Part shown: positions 8,684 through 19,151 of the stretch, piece by piece
How the letters are laid out: each line of letters opens with the position of its first letter
Position numbering within the stretch: the stretch's first letter is position 1
Assembly (NCBI RefSeq): GCF_031453675.1
Contig: NZ_JAVIZX010000001.1
Location: 1,178,001 to 1,242,000 of the forward strand
From: Paracidovorax wautersii
Lineage (GTDB): Bacteria; Pseudomonadota; Gammaproteobacteria; Burkholderiales; Burkholderiaceae_C
Length of the DNA stretch: 64,000 bases
Direction of reading: 5' to 3'
The notes under the pieces: model-generated
Database searches by the model: none
What the model saw: only the letters and a program-made list of their open reading frames with translations
Told to the model about the DNA's origin: nothing
Program-made: the position numbers and the translations under genes

Positions 8684-9274
8684 ATGCGCCGCCGCCTCTG
8701 CCTGCCCGCTCTGCTGACCGCCAGCCTGCTGGCCGCCCTGCCCGCTGCCGCGGCCGACGGCGCCGCGGGCCCCGCCCCCGCCTCTGCGGGCTGCCCCGCC
8801 CTGCTGAATCACAGTTTCGAGCGCCTGCAGGACGAAGCCCCCCAGTCGCTGTGCCAGTACCGCGGCAAGGTGCTGCTGGTCGTCAACACCGCCAGCTACT
8901 GCGGCTTCACCGGCCAATACAAGGGCCTGGAGGCGCTGTATGCCAAGTACCGCGACCAGGGCCTGGTGGTGCTGGGCTTCCCGTCCAACGACTTCGCGCA
9001 GGAAACCGGCAGTAACACCCAGATCGCCGACTTCTGCGAAAACACGTTCGGTGTGAAGTTTCCGATGTTCTCCAAGAGCCAGGTGCGCGGAAGCGGAGCC
9101 TCGGCGTTCTACCGGCAACTGGCCGAGCAGGGCGGACAGGCGCCGCGCTGGAACTTCCACAAGTACGTGGTGGGCCGCAGCGGCACCGTGGTCGGCAGCT
9201 TCGGCAGTTCGGTCGACCCGCAGAGCAAGCCGGTGGTCGACGCCATCGAGCGGCAATTGGCCGCCAAGCCCTGA
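8684..9274 (+). CDS. Exported glutathione peroxidase-like protein
   Basis: Encodes 196 residues. A Sec signal peptide (LCLPALLTASLLAALPAAAA) precedes a thioredoxin-fold glutathione peroxidase domain. The catalytic tetrad is visible: Cys73 in NTASYCGFTGQY, Gln107 in FPSNDFAQETGSN, and Trp156-Asn157 in PRWNFHKYVV. It is a cysteine rather than selenocysteine type, so it probably uses thioredoxin-like donors to reduce peroxides in the periplasm. Length is normal for the family plus signal. CAAGGA precedes the ATG. It stands alone, convergent with the GST gene. Confidence 0.88.
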   Translation: MRRRLCLPALLTASLLAALPAAAADGAAGPAPASAGCPALLNHSFERLQDEAPQSLCQYRGKVLLVVNTASYCGFTGQYKGLEALYAKYRDQGLVVLGFPSNDFAQETGSNTQIADFCENTFGVKFPMFSKSQVRGSGASAFYRQLAEQGGQAPRWNFHKYVVGRSGTVVGSFGSSVDPQSKPVVDAIERQLAAKP

Positions 9275-11692
<2,418 letters not shown>

Positions 11693-11711
11693 CGCCACCT
11701 TTTGAACCCAA

Positions 11712-11757
11712 ATAGCTGCCAGCGCTTGATGGACAAGCGCTGGCAGCTATTGTTTAT
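11712..11757. repeat. Perfect 17-bp hairpin, interspersed repeat copy 2
   Basis: ATAGCTGCCAGCGCTTG (11712-11728) is exactly inverted at 11734-11750 around a five-base loop, followed by TGTTTATT. It is the most symmetric member of the interspersed repeat family in this window and probably doubles as the purB terminator. Confidence 0.8.
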
Positions 11758-11767
11758 TGAGCACCGC

Positions 11768-12328
11768 ATGGCTATCAAGTCCACCATCTTCAAGGCGAAC
11801 CTCGCCATCGCCGACATCGACCACGGCTACTACGCCGACCACGCGCTCACCCTGGCCCGCCATCCCAGCGAGACCGACGAACGCATGATGGTCCGCCTGG
11901 CCGCGCTGGCGCTCAACGCCTGGCAGCTGCAGGCCGTGTGCCAGGGCGACGGCACGCTAGCCTTTGGCGCGGGCCTGTCCGACCCGGACGATCCGGACGT
12001 CTCGCTGACCGACTTCACCGGCCGCAAGCGCGTCTGGATCGAAGTGGGCCAGCCCGAAGACAAGCCGCTCGCCAAGGCGTCGTCCAAGGCCGACGCGGTG
12101 CTGGTCTACTGCTTCCACCATGCCGCCGAAGTCTGGTGGAAGGGCATCGAAAACAAGCTCACCCGGCAGGACAAGCTGCAGGTCTGGCGCATTCCGTCGC
12201 CGGCATCGCAGGAGCTGGCAGCGCTGGCCGAGCGCAGCATGCAGCTGCAGGCCACGGTGCAGGAGGGCGGCCTCACGCTCAGCAGCAACCTGGGCAGCGT
12301 GCACGTGGAGCCGGTGCGCTGGAAGTGA
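11768..12328 (+). CDS. yaeQ: YaeQ family protein
   Basis: Encodes 186 residues, normal for the family (about 180). YaeQ proteins have a PD-(D/E)XK nuclease-like fold without known enzyme activity; E. coli YaeQ was reported as a suppressor connected to RfaH function. Recognised by MAIKSTIFKANLAIADIDHG, the conserved N-terminus, then ALARHPSETDERMMVR-like text (LTLARHPSETDERMMVRLAA), DFTGRKRVWIEVGQPEDK and KLQVWRIP. The ATG lies 11 bases after the palindromic hairpin, with no good ribosome binding site visible. Confidence 0.92.
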   Translation: MAIKSTIFKANLAIADIDHGYYADHALTLARHPSETDERMMVRLAALALNAWQLQAVCQGDGTLAFGAGLSDPDDPDVSLTDFTGRKRVWIEVGQPEDKPLAKASSKADAVLVYCFHHAAEVWWKGIENKLTRQDKLQVWRIPSPASQELAALAERSMQLQATVQEGGLTLSSNLGSVHVEPVRWK

Positions 12329-12437
12329 GCGCGCGCGGCGCACGGTGACGACCGCGGGAGCGGTGGCCACCCGCGATGCGGTCAGCGCGCCGCCGCAATG
12401 CGGGCGCACCCCAGCACGGACCGGTACGCAACGCCTC

Positions 12438-12443
12438 TATAAA
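12438..12443 (+). promoter_or_regulatory. Possible -10 element for the exported protein
   Basis: TATAAA stands out in a GC-rich 241-bp gap, 126 bp before the ATG at 12570. No convincing -35 hexamer is placed at the right distance. Confidence 0.3.
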
Positions 12444-12569
12444 GACAGGACATTCGGGCCAGGCCGCGTGCGGATCGCGCGGCCGCCCGGCCCCAGGCGA
12501 CACAGCCGGCACACGGCACCTTCAATCTGGCAGGTTCCGGAAAACCACATTCGTCCACGAGAGGGAGCG

Positions 12570-13307
12570 ATGGCGATGCGATACGGCCAACGACGGACAG
12601 CGAACCATCCGGGCAGGCACGGCGCCCGCCCGTCTCCGAGCGCCTGGCTGGGCGTTCTCGGCGGCCTGTGCTGGGTCACGTCACAGGCGCACGCGGCCGG
12701 CGGACACCATGCGGTCGACGACGCCGCCATCCTGGCGCCGGGCCAGTGCGAGATGGAAGTCTGGGCCGACCGGGAACGCCACGGCAGCCGCACCTTGTTC
12801 CACGCGGGGCCGGCCTGCCGGGTCGGCCCGGTCGAAGTCGGCCTGAATGCCGACCGCTTTCACGAGACCGGCGCAGGCTCCGCCACGTTCGCCGGCCCCC
12901 AGGTGAAGTGGGCCCACGCGGTGACGGACACCGTCGGCGTGGGCGTGCTGGCGGCCACGGGGTGGCGAGACCGCTCGCCCCGCGTCCGCAGCAGCCTGTG
13001 GCTGATCGCCGGGACCTGGCAGGCGCACGAGAACCTCGCCGTCCACGTGAACCTGGGCAAGGATTTCCACCGCGGCGGCGAGAGGCCCGATACACGCCGC
13101 GCCGGCGCGGCGGTGGAATGGGCGGCCACGCCCGCGTGGTCCTTCGTGGCCGAGCGCTTCCGCGAGAGCGACACGAATCTGTGGCGCCTGGGAGCCCGCT
13201 ATGCGCTGAGCGAGGGCACCAGCCTGGACCTGAGCCAGGCGCGGGGCCTGCACGGCGGTGCGCCGCCGTGGTGGACGCTGGGCGTCACCTGGGCCTTCGA
13301 CCGCTGA
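12570..13307 (+). CDS. Exported protein, probable outer-membrane barrel or surface protein
   Basis: Encodes 245 residues from ATG 12570, with GAGGGAG just upstream. A signal peptide ends near SQAHAAGG. The mature part starts HHAVDDAAILAPGQCEMEVW, which resembles exported proteins of unknown role described in Comamonadaceae, and then alternates short hydrophobic and polar strands (WAHAVTDTVGVGVLAATGW; NLAVHVNLGKDF) and ends in an aromatic strand WWTLGVTWAFDR, a layout typical of outer-membrane beta-barrels. Two cysteines flank residues about 60-80. No enzymatic motif is visible. Function unknown. Confidence 0.7.
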   Translation: MAMRYGQRRTANHPGRHGARPSPSAWLGVLGGLCWVTSQAHAAGGHHAVDDAAILAPGQCEMEVWADRERHGSRTLFHAGPACRVGPVEVGLNADRFHETGAGSATFAGPQVKWAHAVTDTVGVGVLAATGWRDRSPRVRSSLWLIAGTWQAHENLAVHVNLGKDFHRGGERPDTRRAGAAVEWAATPAWSFVAERFRESDTNLWRLGARYALSEGTSLDLSQARGLHGGAPPWWTLGVTWAFDR

Positions 13308-13412
13308 CAGGCCCCCTCGCACGCGCGGTCCCGGGCCGCGTCCTGCCGAGCCGGTAAGTGGGCAAACAGACAGACAGGCAGCAGACGCGCATCCGCCTGC
13401 CCGGCCGGCGGT

Positions 13413-13718
13413 TCACGCTCGCGGCATGAGCGCGCCGCAGTGCCAGCACTGCTCGAAGCCGCCCTCGACCGTTTCGCCGCACACACAATGCCATCGGCGC
13501 TGCGGCAGGTTCTGCAAGGCCTGCAGCAGATCGCGGGCTCGGTCGGCGTGCTCGTCGTACTCCAGCCAGATCTCGGGCAGGCACTGGTCCGGCGGCAGGT
13601 GGCCGGCTGCCGCGTTGAGATACTGCCGCTGCACCGACGCGGGCATGCCGGCCTCGCGCAGCAGATCGCTCCACAGCGTGGCGATGGCGATGTTGGGAGC
13701 CTGGGTCAGACGCAGCAT
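13413..13718 (-). CDS. Small protein with C-terminal zinc-ribbon motif (DUF2007-like)
   Basis: Encodes 101 residues. The start at ATG 13718 is chosen because GAAGG sits at good distance; TTG at 13724 is the alternative. The N-terminal part (RLTQAPNIAIATLWSDLLRE, then ASVQRQYLNAAAGHLPPDQC) resembles the DUF2007 putative signal-transducing fold. The end carries two CxC/CxxC pairs, WHCVCGE and QCWHCGALMP, spaced like a RanBP2-type zinc ribbon. This suggests a small metal-binding adaptor or regulator. Function unknown. Confidence 0.75.
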   Translation of the reverse strand: MLRLTQAPNIAIATLWSDLLREAGMPASVQRQYLNAAAGHLPPDQCLPEIWLEYDEHADRARDLLQALQNLPQRRWHCVCGETVEGGFEQCWHCGALMPRA

Positions 13719-13811
13719 GGGCAAACCTTCGGCACACCATAGCCGCTGGCGGCGGGCCCGTAAAGCAGCGGCGTCCGCGCCGCAGCGCCCTGCGCGGTGT
13801 GGCCGCCCCGG

Positions 13812-14270
13812 TCAGTGGCCGGTGGGCAGCGCAGGAAGACGGGCGGCGACGGCAGCGCCCTGCGGGCCCTCCGCGGCGCGTTCGGCATAGCGGTTGAAGC
13901 GCCAGGCCGTGCCCTCCAGCGTGATGCGCCGCCACACCCCGCGCTTCTCGGCGGGCGACATCGCCAGCCAGTGCTGGACCTCGGCGAAGCTGCGGCCGCA
14001 GCCCTTGCACTGCTCGTCGCCCTGGCTGGTGGAGCAGATGGCGATGCAGGGCGTGTCAGGCGTGGTCTGGTACCAATCGTGCCAGGCCTCCAGCGCGGCT
14101 GCGGGCAACGCGCCATCGTCGATCGCCTCGTGGCGGCGGAAGACCATCAACGCATACACCTCCGCCAGCGCGAGCAGCGGCGGGCACAAGGCCCCTCCGT
14201 TGCTGGAGGGCGTGCGGGCGCGCCAATGGTTGATGGCGGCTTCGATGTCGGTGATGTGGATGGAGGCCAT
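13812..14270 (-). CDS. DUF3717-DUF1289 fusion protein
   Basis: Encodes 152 residues from ATG 14270; an in-frame ATG 24 bases upstream is also possible and neither has a clear ribosome binding site. The first half (ITDIEAAINHWRAR ... LAEVYALMVF) looks like DUF3717. The second half, TPCIAICSTSQGDEQCKGCG followed by RSFAEVQHWLAM, has the four-cysteine pattern of DUF1289, a small family thought to bind an Fe-S cluster or zinc. The two domains occur separately in many bacteria. Function unknown. The downstream end is followed by the DUF2007-like gene on the same strand, 93 bp away. Confidence 0.7.
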   Translation of the reverse strand: MASIHITDIEAAINHWRARTPSSNGGALCPPLLALAEVYALMVFRRHEAIDDGALPAAALEAWHDWYQTTPDTPCIAICSTSQGDEQCKGCGRSFAEVQHWLAMSPAEKRGVWRRITLEGTAWRFNRYAERAAEGPQGAAVAARLPALPTGH

Positions 14271-14355
14271 GGCGCGGGAAAGGGGGCCGATCATACCGGC
14301 GCAGCGGGCGCCGGGAGATCCCGCTACCCGGCACCCCTCCTGCCGCAATCGCTTC

Positions 14356-14404
14356 TGATTTCATAGCTAAGTGCGCTTGCCTATCAAGGGCTGGGAGCAC
14401 TTTT
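14356..14404. repeat. Interspersed palindromic repeat, copy 3 (degenerate)
   Basis: CATAGCTAAGTGCGCTTGCC followed by a degenerate return arm and TTTTCTT. It has the AGCT and GCGCTTG core of the family but a decayed second arm. Confidence 0.45.
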
Positions 14405-14475
14405 CTTCACGGACCCACTCCTGCACGCCCCGTAACAGCTTGCTTCGCGCTTCGCCGCTGTGTTCCAATGCGGGC

Positions 14476-14626
14476 TTCGAAGGGGAGTAGCTCCCAACCT
14501 GGAGGGTTCTGATCTACATCAGGGCCCGCCCAGGCTTGTCGGTTCTGTCGTCAATACGAAGCGCATGCTTCCGGCAGCCCGGGTCTGCATGCGCGCACTG
14601 GCGCGCCGGACCGAGCAAGACCTTTG
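14476..14626 (+). promoter_or_regulatory. yybP-ykoY (manganese) riboswitch aptamer
   Basis: The leader of the TerC gene contains the conserved blocks of this class: AAGGGGAGTAGC (14480-14491), CTACATCAGGGC (14514-14525) and, at the closing side, CGGACCGAGCAAGACCTT (14606-14624 region), whose CCTT can close the outer stem with AAGG. Aptamers of this type sense Mn2+ and precede alx/TerC genes, as here. The call is from sequence pattern; a covariance search was not run. Confidence 0.85.
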
Positions 14627-14715
14627 ATGGGCCCCTGCGGGGCTGATCAAGGCCGACCCTCCCTTTCGACGCACCGCGCTCAGCGGGCGGGCAGCCCGAT
14701 CTCTCCGTAGTAGTC

Positions 14716-14759
14716 CCTCTCGGTTGGAGAGGCTCGTCGCCACAGGGCGCCGAGCCTCT
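14716..14759 (+). promoter_or_regulatory. Two mutually exclusive helices before terC (expression platform)
   Basis: CCTCTC (14716-14721) can pair with GAGAGG (14727-14732). The same purines also belong to AGAGGCTCG (14728-14736), which pairs with CGAGCCTCT (14751-14759). The two helices cannot coexist. They lie between the aptamer and the terC ribosome binding site (GAGGA, 14779-14783), so they are good candidates for the switching region. Confidence 0.5.
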
Positions 14760-14787
14760 TCGTTTGGTCACTGATATTGAGGAATTT

Positions 14788-15546
14788 ATGGAATTTTTGA
14801 CTTCGCCCGAATTCTGGGTGGCGCTGGGTCAGATCATCATCATCGACATCCTGCTGGGTGGCGACAACGCGGTGGTGATCGCCCTGGCATGCCGCAAGCT
14901 GCCGCCCGCGCAGCGCCGCAAGGGCATCATCTGGGGCACCGCCGGTGCCATCATCCTGCGTGTGATCCTCATCGCCTTCGCGATGACGCTGCTGAGTCTG
15001 CCGTTCCTCAAGCTCGTGGGTGCGGTACTGCTGATCTGGATCGGTGTGAAGCTGCTGGCACCTGACGAAGAAGGCCATGGCGACGTGCAGGGCAGCGACA
15101 AGCTGCTGGCCGCCATCAAGACCATCATCGTGGCCGACCTGGTGATGAGCGTGGACAACGTGATCGCCATCGCCGGCGCTGCGCAGAACGCGGGCGAGCA
15201 CTCGCTGCTGCTGGTGGTTCTGGGCCTGCTGATCTCCATCCCGATCATCGTCTGGGGCAGCCAGCTGGTCATCAAGCTGATGGAGCGCTTCCCGCTCATC
15301 ATCACGTTCGGCGGCATGCTGCTGGGCTGGATCGCCGGCGGCATGCTGGTGACCGATCCCGCGTTCACGAACCCCGCCATCGTGGACTGGATGCCCAAGT
15401 GGGGCAGCGTGGACGAGAAGGGCCTGCCGGTCATCTCCGACACCCTGTACTGGGCCTCGCACATCGTGGGCGCCCTGCTGGTGCTGGGCTTAGGCAAGCT
15501 GGTGCTCGCGCGCCGCAAGTCCAGCCAGCCTGTGGCCCACGGTTGA
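14788..15546 (+). CDS. TerC/Alx family membrane protein, riboswitch-controlled
   Basis: Encodes 252 residues with about seven membrane helices. Family motifs are ILLGGDNAVVIALA (Asp26-Asn27) and the internal repeat DLVMSVDNVIAIAG, whose acidic residues are thought to bind or carry metal. Members with a yybP-ykoY leader (E. coli Alx) help export Mn2+ or metallate exported proteins. The start at ATG 14788 fits the family and has GAGGA four bases upstream; an extension to 14764 is rejected. A second paralogue lies at 26702 without such a leader. Followed after 144 bp by a gene of unknown function that may be co-transcribed. Confidence 0.93.
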   Translation: MEFLTSPEFWVALGQIIIIDILLGGDNAVVIALACRKLPPAQRRKGIIWGTAGAIILRVILIAFAMTLLSLPFLKLVGAVLLIWIGVKLLAPDEEGHGDVQGSDKLLAAIKTIIVADLVMSVDNVIAIAGAAQNAGEHSLLLVVLGLLISIPIIVWGSQLVIKLMERFPLIITFGGMLLGWIAGGMLVTDPAFTNPAIVDWMPKWGSVDEKGLPVISDTLYWASHIVGALLVLGLGKLVLARRKSSQPVAHG

Positions 15547-15690
15547 TCGGAACGCAGCGGGATGGGCGGGCGACCGCCTTCCCGCTTCCTCCCCTGCCGG
15601 GCGGCCCACGCAGGCGCCCCGGCAGGACCACGGAACTCCCCGGCGCGGCCGGCCTCCCATAGCAAGCCCTGCCACCCTCAAGGAAGCCCC

Positions 15691-16170
15691 ATGGACAAAG
15701 TCATCGTGTACGTGGACGACGCAGCCCATGCGCGCCAGATCCTCCAGCCGCTCGCGGCGCAGGCCGCTGGTGCGGCCCCCACCCACTGGATCCTGGTGGC
15801 CTGCGCTCCGCGCATGACCCACCGCATCAGCAAATGGGTGAGCCACAGCGCCCGCGAGAACTGGCGCGCCAAGTGGGCGGAGAAGCTGTTCGCCCAGGTG
15901 CTCCCCTGGCTGGAGGCATCGGGCGCCCCGGTGACCACGGTGCTGGCCAAAGGTCCCCTCCCCGACCTGCTCGCCCAGCTGCAGGCCGAACATGGCGGCG
16001 TGGGCCAGGTGGTGGACGCGCGCCGGCCCAAGCAGGACCAGGAGCAGGCTGCGCCTGCCCCGGTCCTGGCGGCGGCACCCGTCATCGTCAAGAAGCCGCC
16101 CCGCCGCTGGTCGCTGCCAGGGACGCTCGCCAGCGTGCTGGGCGCGATGTTCCTTCTGGCAGCCGACTAA
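15691..16170 (+). CDS. Unknown protein with a C-terminal membrane anchor, next to terC
   Basis: Encodes 159 residues from ATG 15691, with AAGGAAG eight bases upstream. The first 110 residues (MDKVIVYVDDAAHARQILQP, then THWILVACAP) look like an alpha/beta domain reminiscent of UspA-type folds, including strands followed by helices at regular spacing, but no nucleotide-binding motif is obvious. Then comes an Ala/Pro-rich linker, a basic patch KKPPRRW, and a final hydrophobic segment (LASVLGAMFLLAA) suited to tail anchoring. It follows the Mn-riboswitch-controlled TerC gene, so a link to metal stress is possible. No firm family call. Confidence 0.7.
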   Translation: MDKVIVYVDDAAHARQILQPLAAQAAGAAPTHWILVACAPRMTHRISKWVSHSARENWRAKWAEKLFAQVLPWLEASGAPVTTVLAKGPLPDLLAQLQAEHGGVGQVVDARRPKQDQEQAAPAPVLAAAPVIVKKPPRRWSLPGTLASVLGAMFLLAAD

Positions 16171-16518
16171 AGACGACAGGTCCAAGCCGCAGCCGAGCGG
16201 GCGGGAGCGCCCGCATTTCTCCGTCCAGCCGTACGCCCTACCGCAGCGTGCGGGAAGGCGGTCCGGCTGTTGCGCTTTGGAGGCGCGAAACGCGAGCTCG
16301 CGGTTCAGAGCCCTCCGGTGACGGCCCCTGCGCACCTGTCTCTTGCCGCCTAAAGGATGTTCGGTTTGCGGCCGGCGACGGCGCCAATGCCTGACGGCTC
16401 GAGCCGTCGGGGCGCCGGAATCGCTAGATCACGCCGGCCACCGAGCTTTCCTGTACGCAGGCCGAGTCCTTGCACGCGCGGCGGCGCGGCACAAGCCCGC
16501 GGTGCTATCCTTTCCGGC
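16171..16518. other. 348-bp gap without a supported gene
   Basis: Only a hairpin GCGGGCG/CGCCCGC (16197-16203 with 16208-16214, loop GGAG) is clear; it is followed by ATTTCTCC and may be a weak terminator. At the right end TATCCT (16506-16511) is a candidate -10 box ending seven bases before the next ATG. Confidence 0.45.
16506..16511 (+). promoter_or_regulatory. -10 element placing transcription start at the ATG
   Basis: TATCCT ends exactly seven bases before ATG 16519, so the expected first transcribed base is the A of the start codon. No Shine-Dalgarno sequence precedes the ATG. Confidence 0.4.
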
Positions 16519-16875
16519 ATGCGACTCCTACTCAAATGGCTCCTGAGCGCGGCAGCCCTGCTGTTCGTGGCGTACATCTACTCCGGCGTGGAGGTGAAGA
16601 GCTTCACCTCGGCCTTGGTAGCGGCGTTCATCATCGGCCTGTTCAACGTGGTGCTGCGCCCCGTGCTGGTCGTGCTCACGCTGCCGGTGACCATCGTGAC
16701 GCTCGGACTGTTCCTCTTCGTCATCAACGCGCTCATGTTCTGGGCGGCCGCGTCCGTCCTGGGCGACGGGTTTCAGGTGCGCGGCTTCGGCGCGGCGTTG
16801 ATCGGATCGCTCATCTATTCGGTGCTCGGCATCCTCATCGAATCAGCGCTCGGCGGCCTGTTCCTTAAGAAGTGA
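16519..16875 (+). CDS. Small membrane protein, YvlD / phage-holin-4-2 family
   Basis: Encodes 118 residues with four predicted membrane helices: residues about 5-22, 30-50, 53-75 and 90-112. Family text includes VAAFIIGLFNVVLRPVLVVL and LTLPVTIVTLGLFLFVINAL, which is the hallmark of the widespread chromosomal family related to phage holins (YvlD in Bacillus). The role is unclear; it is not evidence of a prophage. Its last 33 bases overlap, tail to tail, the end of the frameshifted protease gene on the other strand. Confidence 0.88.
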   Translation: MRLLLKWLLSAAALLFVAYIYSGVEVKSFTSALVAAFIIGLFNVVLRPVLVVLTLPVTIVTLGLFLFVINALMFWAAASVLGDGFQVRGFGAALIGSLIYSVLGILIESALGGLFLKK

Positions 16876-18442
16876 CTCCACGGTGCGCAGGCGCGTATCG
16901 ATGATCGACGCCTCGATGTAGTCGGCCCCGGCCGCCCCGCTGCGTCGCGCCAGGTCCTGCCCCGCCTTGAAGCGATCCACCGCAGCGGCATAGTCGTAGC
17001 GCGCCACCTGGACCTCGGCTTCCGCACGCACGGCCCGCAGCGGCTGCTTTTGCTGCTGCCATACGGCCGCCAGCAATTGCCAGGCGCCTGCGTCCCGCGG
17101 GTGGGTGGCCACCCAGGACTGCAGCGGGCCCGCCATCTCGCCCGCCTGCCCCTTGCGCAGGAGGGCCTGCGTACGCAGCACCATCTCCGGCCGCGGCATG
17201 CGCGCCGCGCCCGCTCCACCGCCCATCACCGCCGCAACGTCCAGAGGGGCCTTTGCTTCCGCCGCGGGCGTTGACGCCGGCAGGCTCTGCAGCGCGGCGT
17301 CCGCCTGGCCCGCAGCCAGTTCAATCTCGGCCGCCAGCAACTGCGCTTGCCGCACCGCCGGCGCATTGCCCTGCACCGCCTCCTGCAGGCCAGGCAGCGC
17401 CGCGCGGGCATCGGCAAAGTCCTGCAACTGCAGTGCACTGAGCGCCGCCGCATACCAGCCCGCCGCCCGGCGCGCAGCGGGCTGCGCCGCAAAGCCGGCA
17501 CCCCCGCGGCTCAGCCACCCACTGCCGCCAGACATCCACCCCGGGACGCATCAGCACCCGGGCGCGCGCCGCCATCATGGCGTGGTCCAGCGTCGGCCCG
17601 GGCGCGGCCGCGGCACCCGAAGGAATGCGCGAATGCATGTCCGCGATGCGCTGCGTGGTCAGCGGATGGCTGCGCAGATAGGGCCAGCTGCCGTTGTCGT
17701 TGATCCGGTTGGCCTGCTGCAGCTTGTCGAACATGCTGACAAAGCCCTGCGGCGCAAACCCGGCCGGACTCATCAGGCCGTAGCCAATCCGGTCCGCCTC
17801 CCGCTCCATGTCGCGCGAGAAATTCAGCTGGTTCTGCACCGCCAGCGCCTGGCCCCCCATGATCATCGCTTGGCCTGCATCCGGGCTCTTGCTGGCGGCC
17901 AGTGCGCCCAAGACCATGGCGCCCAGCATCAACGGCGTCTGCCGCCCCTGCTGCGCCATCAGGCGGGAGATGTGCCGCTGCGTCACATGGCTCAACTCAT
18001 GCGCCAGCACTGATGCCAGCTCATCGCGCGTGGTCACCACGCCGATCAACCCCAGATGCACACCGAAGTAACCGCCCGGCAGGGCAAACGCGTTCACCGT
18101 ACGGTCGCGGCCCAGCAGGATCTCCCAGGCGAAGCGCTCGTCCAGTTCGGCCGACAGTTCCCCACGCTCACGCGCCGTCTTCACCAGCGGCAGGAAGATG
18201 CTCTGCACATACTCGTTGAGGATCGCGTCGTCGATGTAATCCGGATCGCGGTACAGCTGGCGGATGATGCGGTCGCCCAGCCGGCGCTCTTCGCTGGTGG
18301 TGATGTCGGAGCCGTCGCCCAGGGTGGGGAGACTGACCTGGGCGCGTGCGTTAAGAGCCCCACCGAGCCCAACAGCTATAAAAACAGAAGCAACCAGCGC
18401 TCTAACAATAAGCGCCAGAGCCTTTTTTTGCTCCGATGGCAC
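16843..18442 (-). pseudogene. BepA-like M48 metalloprotease, frameshifted near 17505
   Basis: Reading begins at GTG 18442 with GGGGGAG seven bases upstream. The product has a signal peptide (ALALIVRALVASVFIAVGLG ... NARA), then the M48 catalytic domain with HELSH (His148-Glu149, His152) and the distal MEREADRIG glutamate. BepA proteins are periplasmic proteases and chaperones for outer-membrane proteins and end in TPR repeats. The frame breaks near the CCCCC run at about 17501-17505: before it the protein reads RQWVAEP, after it the other frame continues GGAGFAAQPAARRAAGW and a TPR-like tail to 16843. Removing one base would restore a full protein. It could be a real mutation, a sequencing error or, less likely, programmed shifting. 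The intact part keeps the catalytic residues. Confidence 0.75.
18372..18429. repeat. Interspersed repeat copy 4, encoding the protease signal peptide
   Basis: On the minus strand this reads AGGCTCTGGCGCTTATT, then AGAGCGCTGGTTGCT, then TTTTATAGCTG: the same block order as the intergenic copy at 7142. Here it lies inside the M48 gene and encodes roughly residues 6-25, the hydrophobic core of the signal peptide. Confidence 0.6.
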
Positions 18443-18561
18443 GCGACGTCTCCCCCGTGGCCAGAGGGCTTGCCACCGCGACAGCCCCGCGCACGAACCC
18501 GTATGATGCCCTGACCCCTTGAATGTTTCGTGCAGGCGGGCCACCCGTTTGCCCTCATCCC

Positions 18562-19086
18562 ATGAGCGACTCTTCCTCCTCCTCATCTTCTTCCGCAGCC
18601 TCCGGCTCGCCACTGACCCATTTCGATGCCCAAGGCCAAGCCCACATGGTCGACGTCGGGGCCAAGCCAGCGACGCACCGCGTCGCCATTGCCAGCGGCC
18701 GGATCGAAATGCAACCGGAAACGCTGGAACTCATCGCTTCCGGAACCGCTAAGAAAGGTGATGTCCTCGGTATTGCCCGTATCGCGGGGATCATGGCGGC
18801 AAAAAAGACGAGTGATTTGATTCCACTCTGCCATCCGCTCGCGTTGACGCGCGTGGCTGTGGAGTTTCAACTGAAGCCTGGCGAATCACCCTCTGTGCAT
18901 TGCACTGCTACGGTTGAAACGGTGGGGCCGACGGGGGTCGAAATGGAAGCACTGACGGCAGTGCAGATCGCACTGCTCACGGTCTACGACATGTGCAAGG
19001 CGGTAGACCGTGAAATGTTGATTACCGACGTTCTGGTAAGAGAAAAACGCGGTGGGAAGAGCGGAGATTTCGCCGCGCGGATTTGA
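18562..19086 (+). CDS. moaC: Cyclic pyranopterin monophosphate synthase
   Basis: Encodes 174 residues. MoaC converts the MoaA product into cyclic pyranopterin monophosphate, the first isolable intermediate of molybdenum cofactor synthesis. Conserved blocks: [38 protein letters not shown], and [20 protein letters not shown] followed by [12 protein letters not shown] with the catalytic Lys and Asp. A serine run (residues 4-11) makes the N-terminus longer than usual; the conserved domain starts at about residue 20. Divergent from the M48 gene. The 3' part is less GC-rich than the neighbourhood to the left. Confidence 0.96.
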   Translation: MSDSSSSSSSSAASGSPLTHFDAQGQAHMVDVGAKPATHRVAIASGRIEMQPETLELIASGTAKKGDVLGIARIAGIMAAKKTSDLIPLCHPLALTRVAVEFQLKPGESPSVHCTATVETVGPTGVEMEALTAVQIALLTVYDMCKAVDREMLITDVLVREKRGGKSGDFAARI

Positions 19087-19151
19087 TGGTGGGTTGGTAA
19101 ATATTTCGTGAGAGTGCCGAATCGCCGGGCCGCAGTACCGGAACGTGCGGA

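Noticed and set aside
14271-14475. Possible small gene between the DUF1289 gene and the riboswitch
   Set aside because: No start with a ribosome binding site and no sensible peptide; the stretch holds a degenerate repeat.
16519-16875. Prophage marker suggested by the holin-like family name
   Set aside because: This family is chromosomal in many bacteria. No phage structural, integrase or lysis gene is present in the window.
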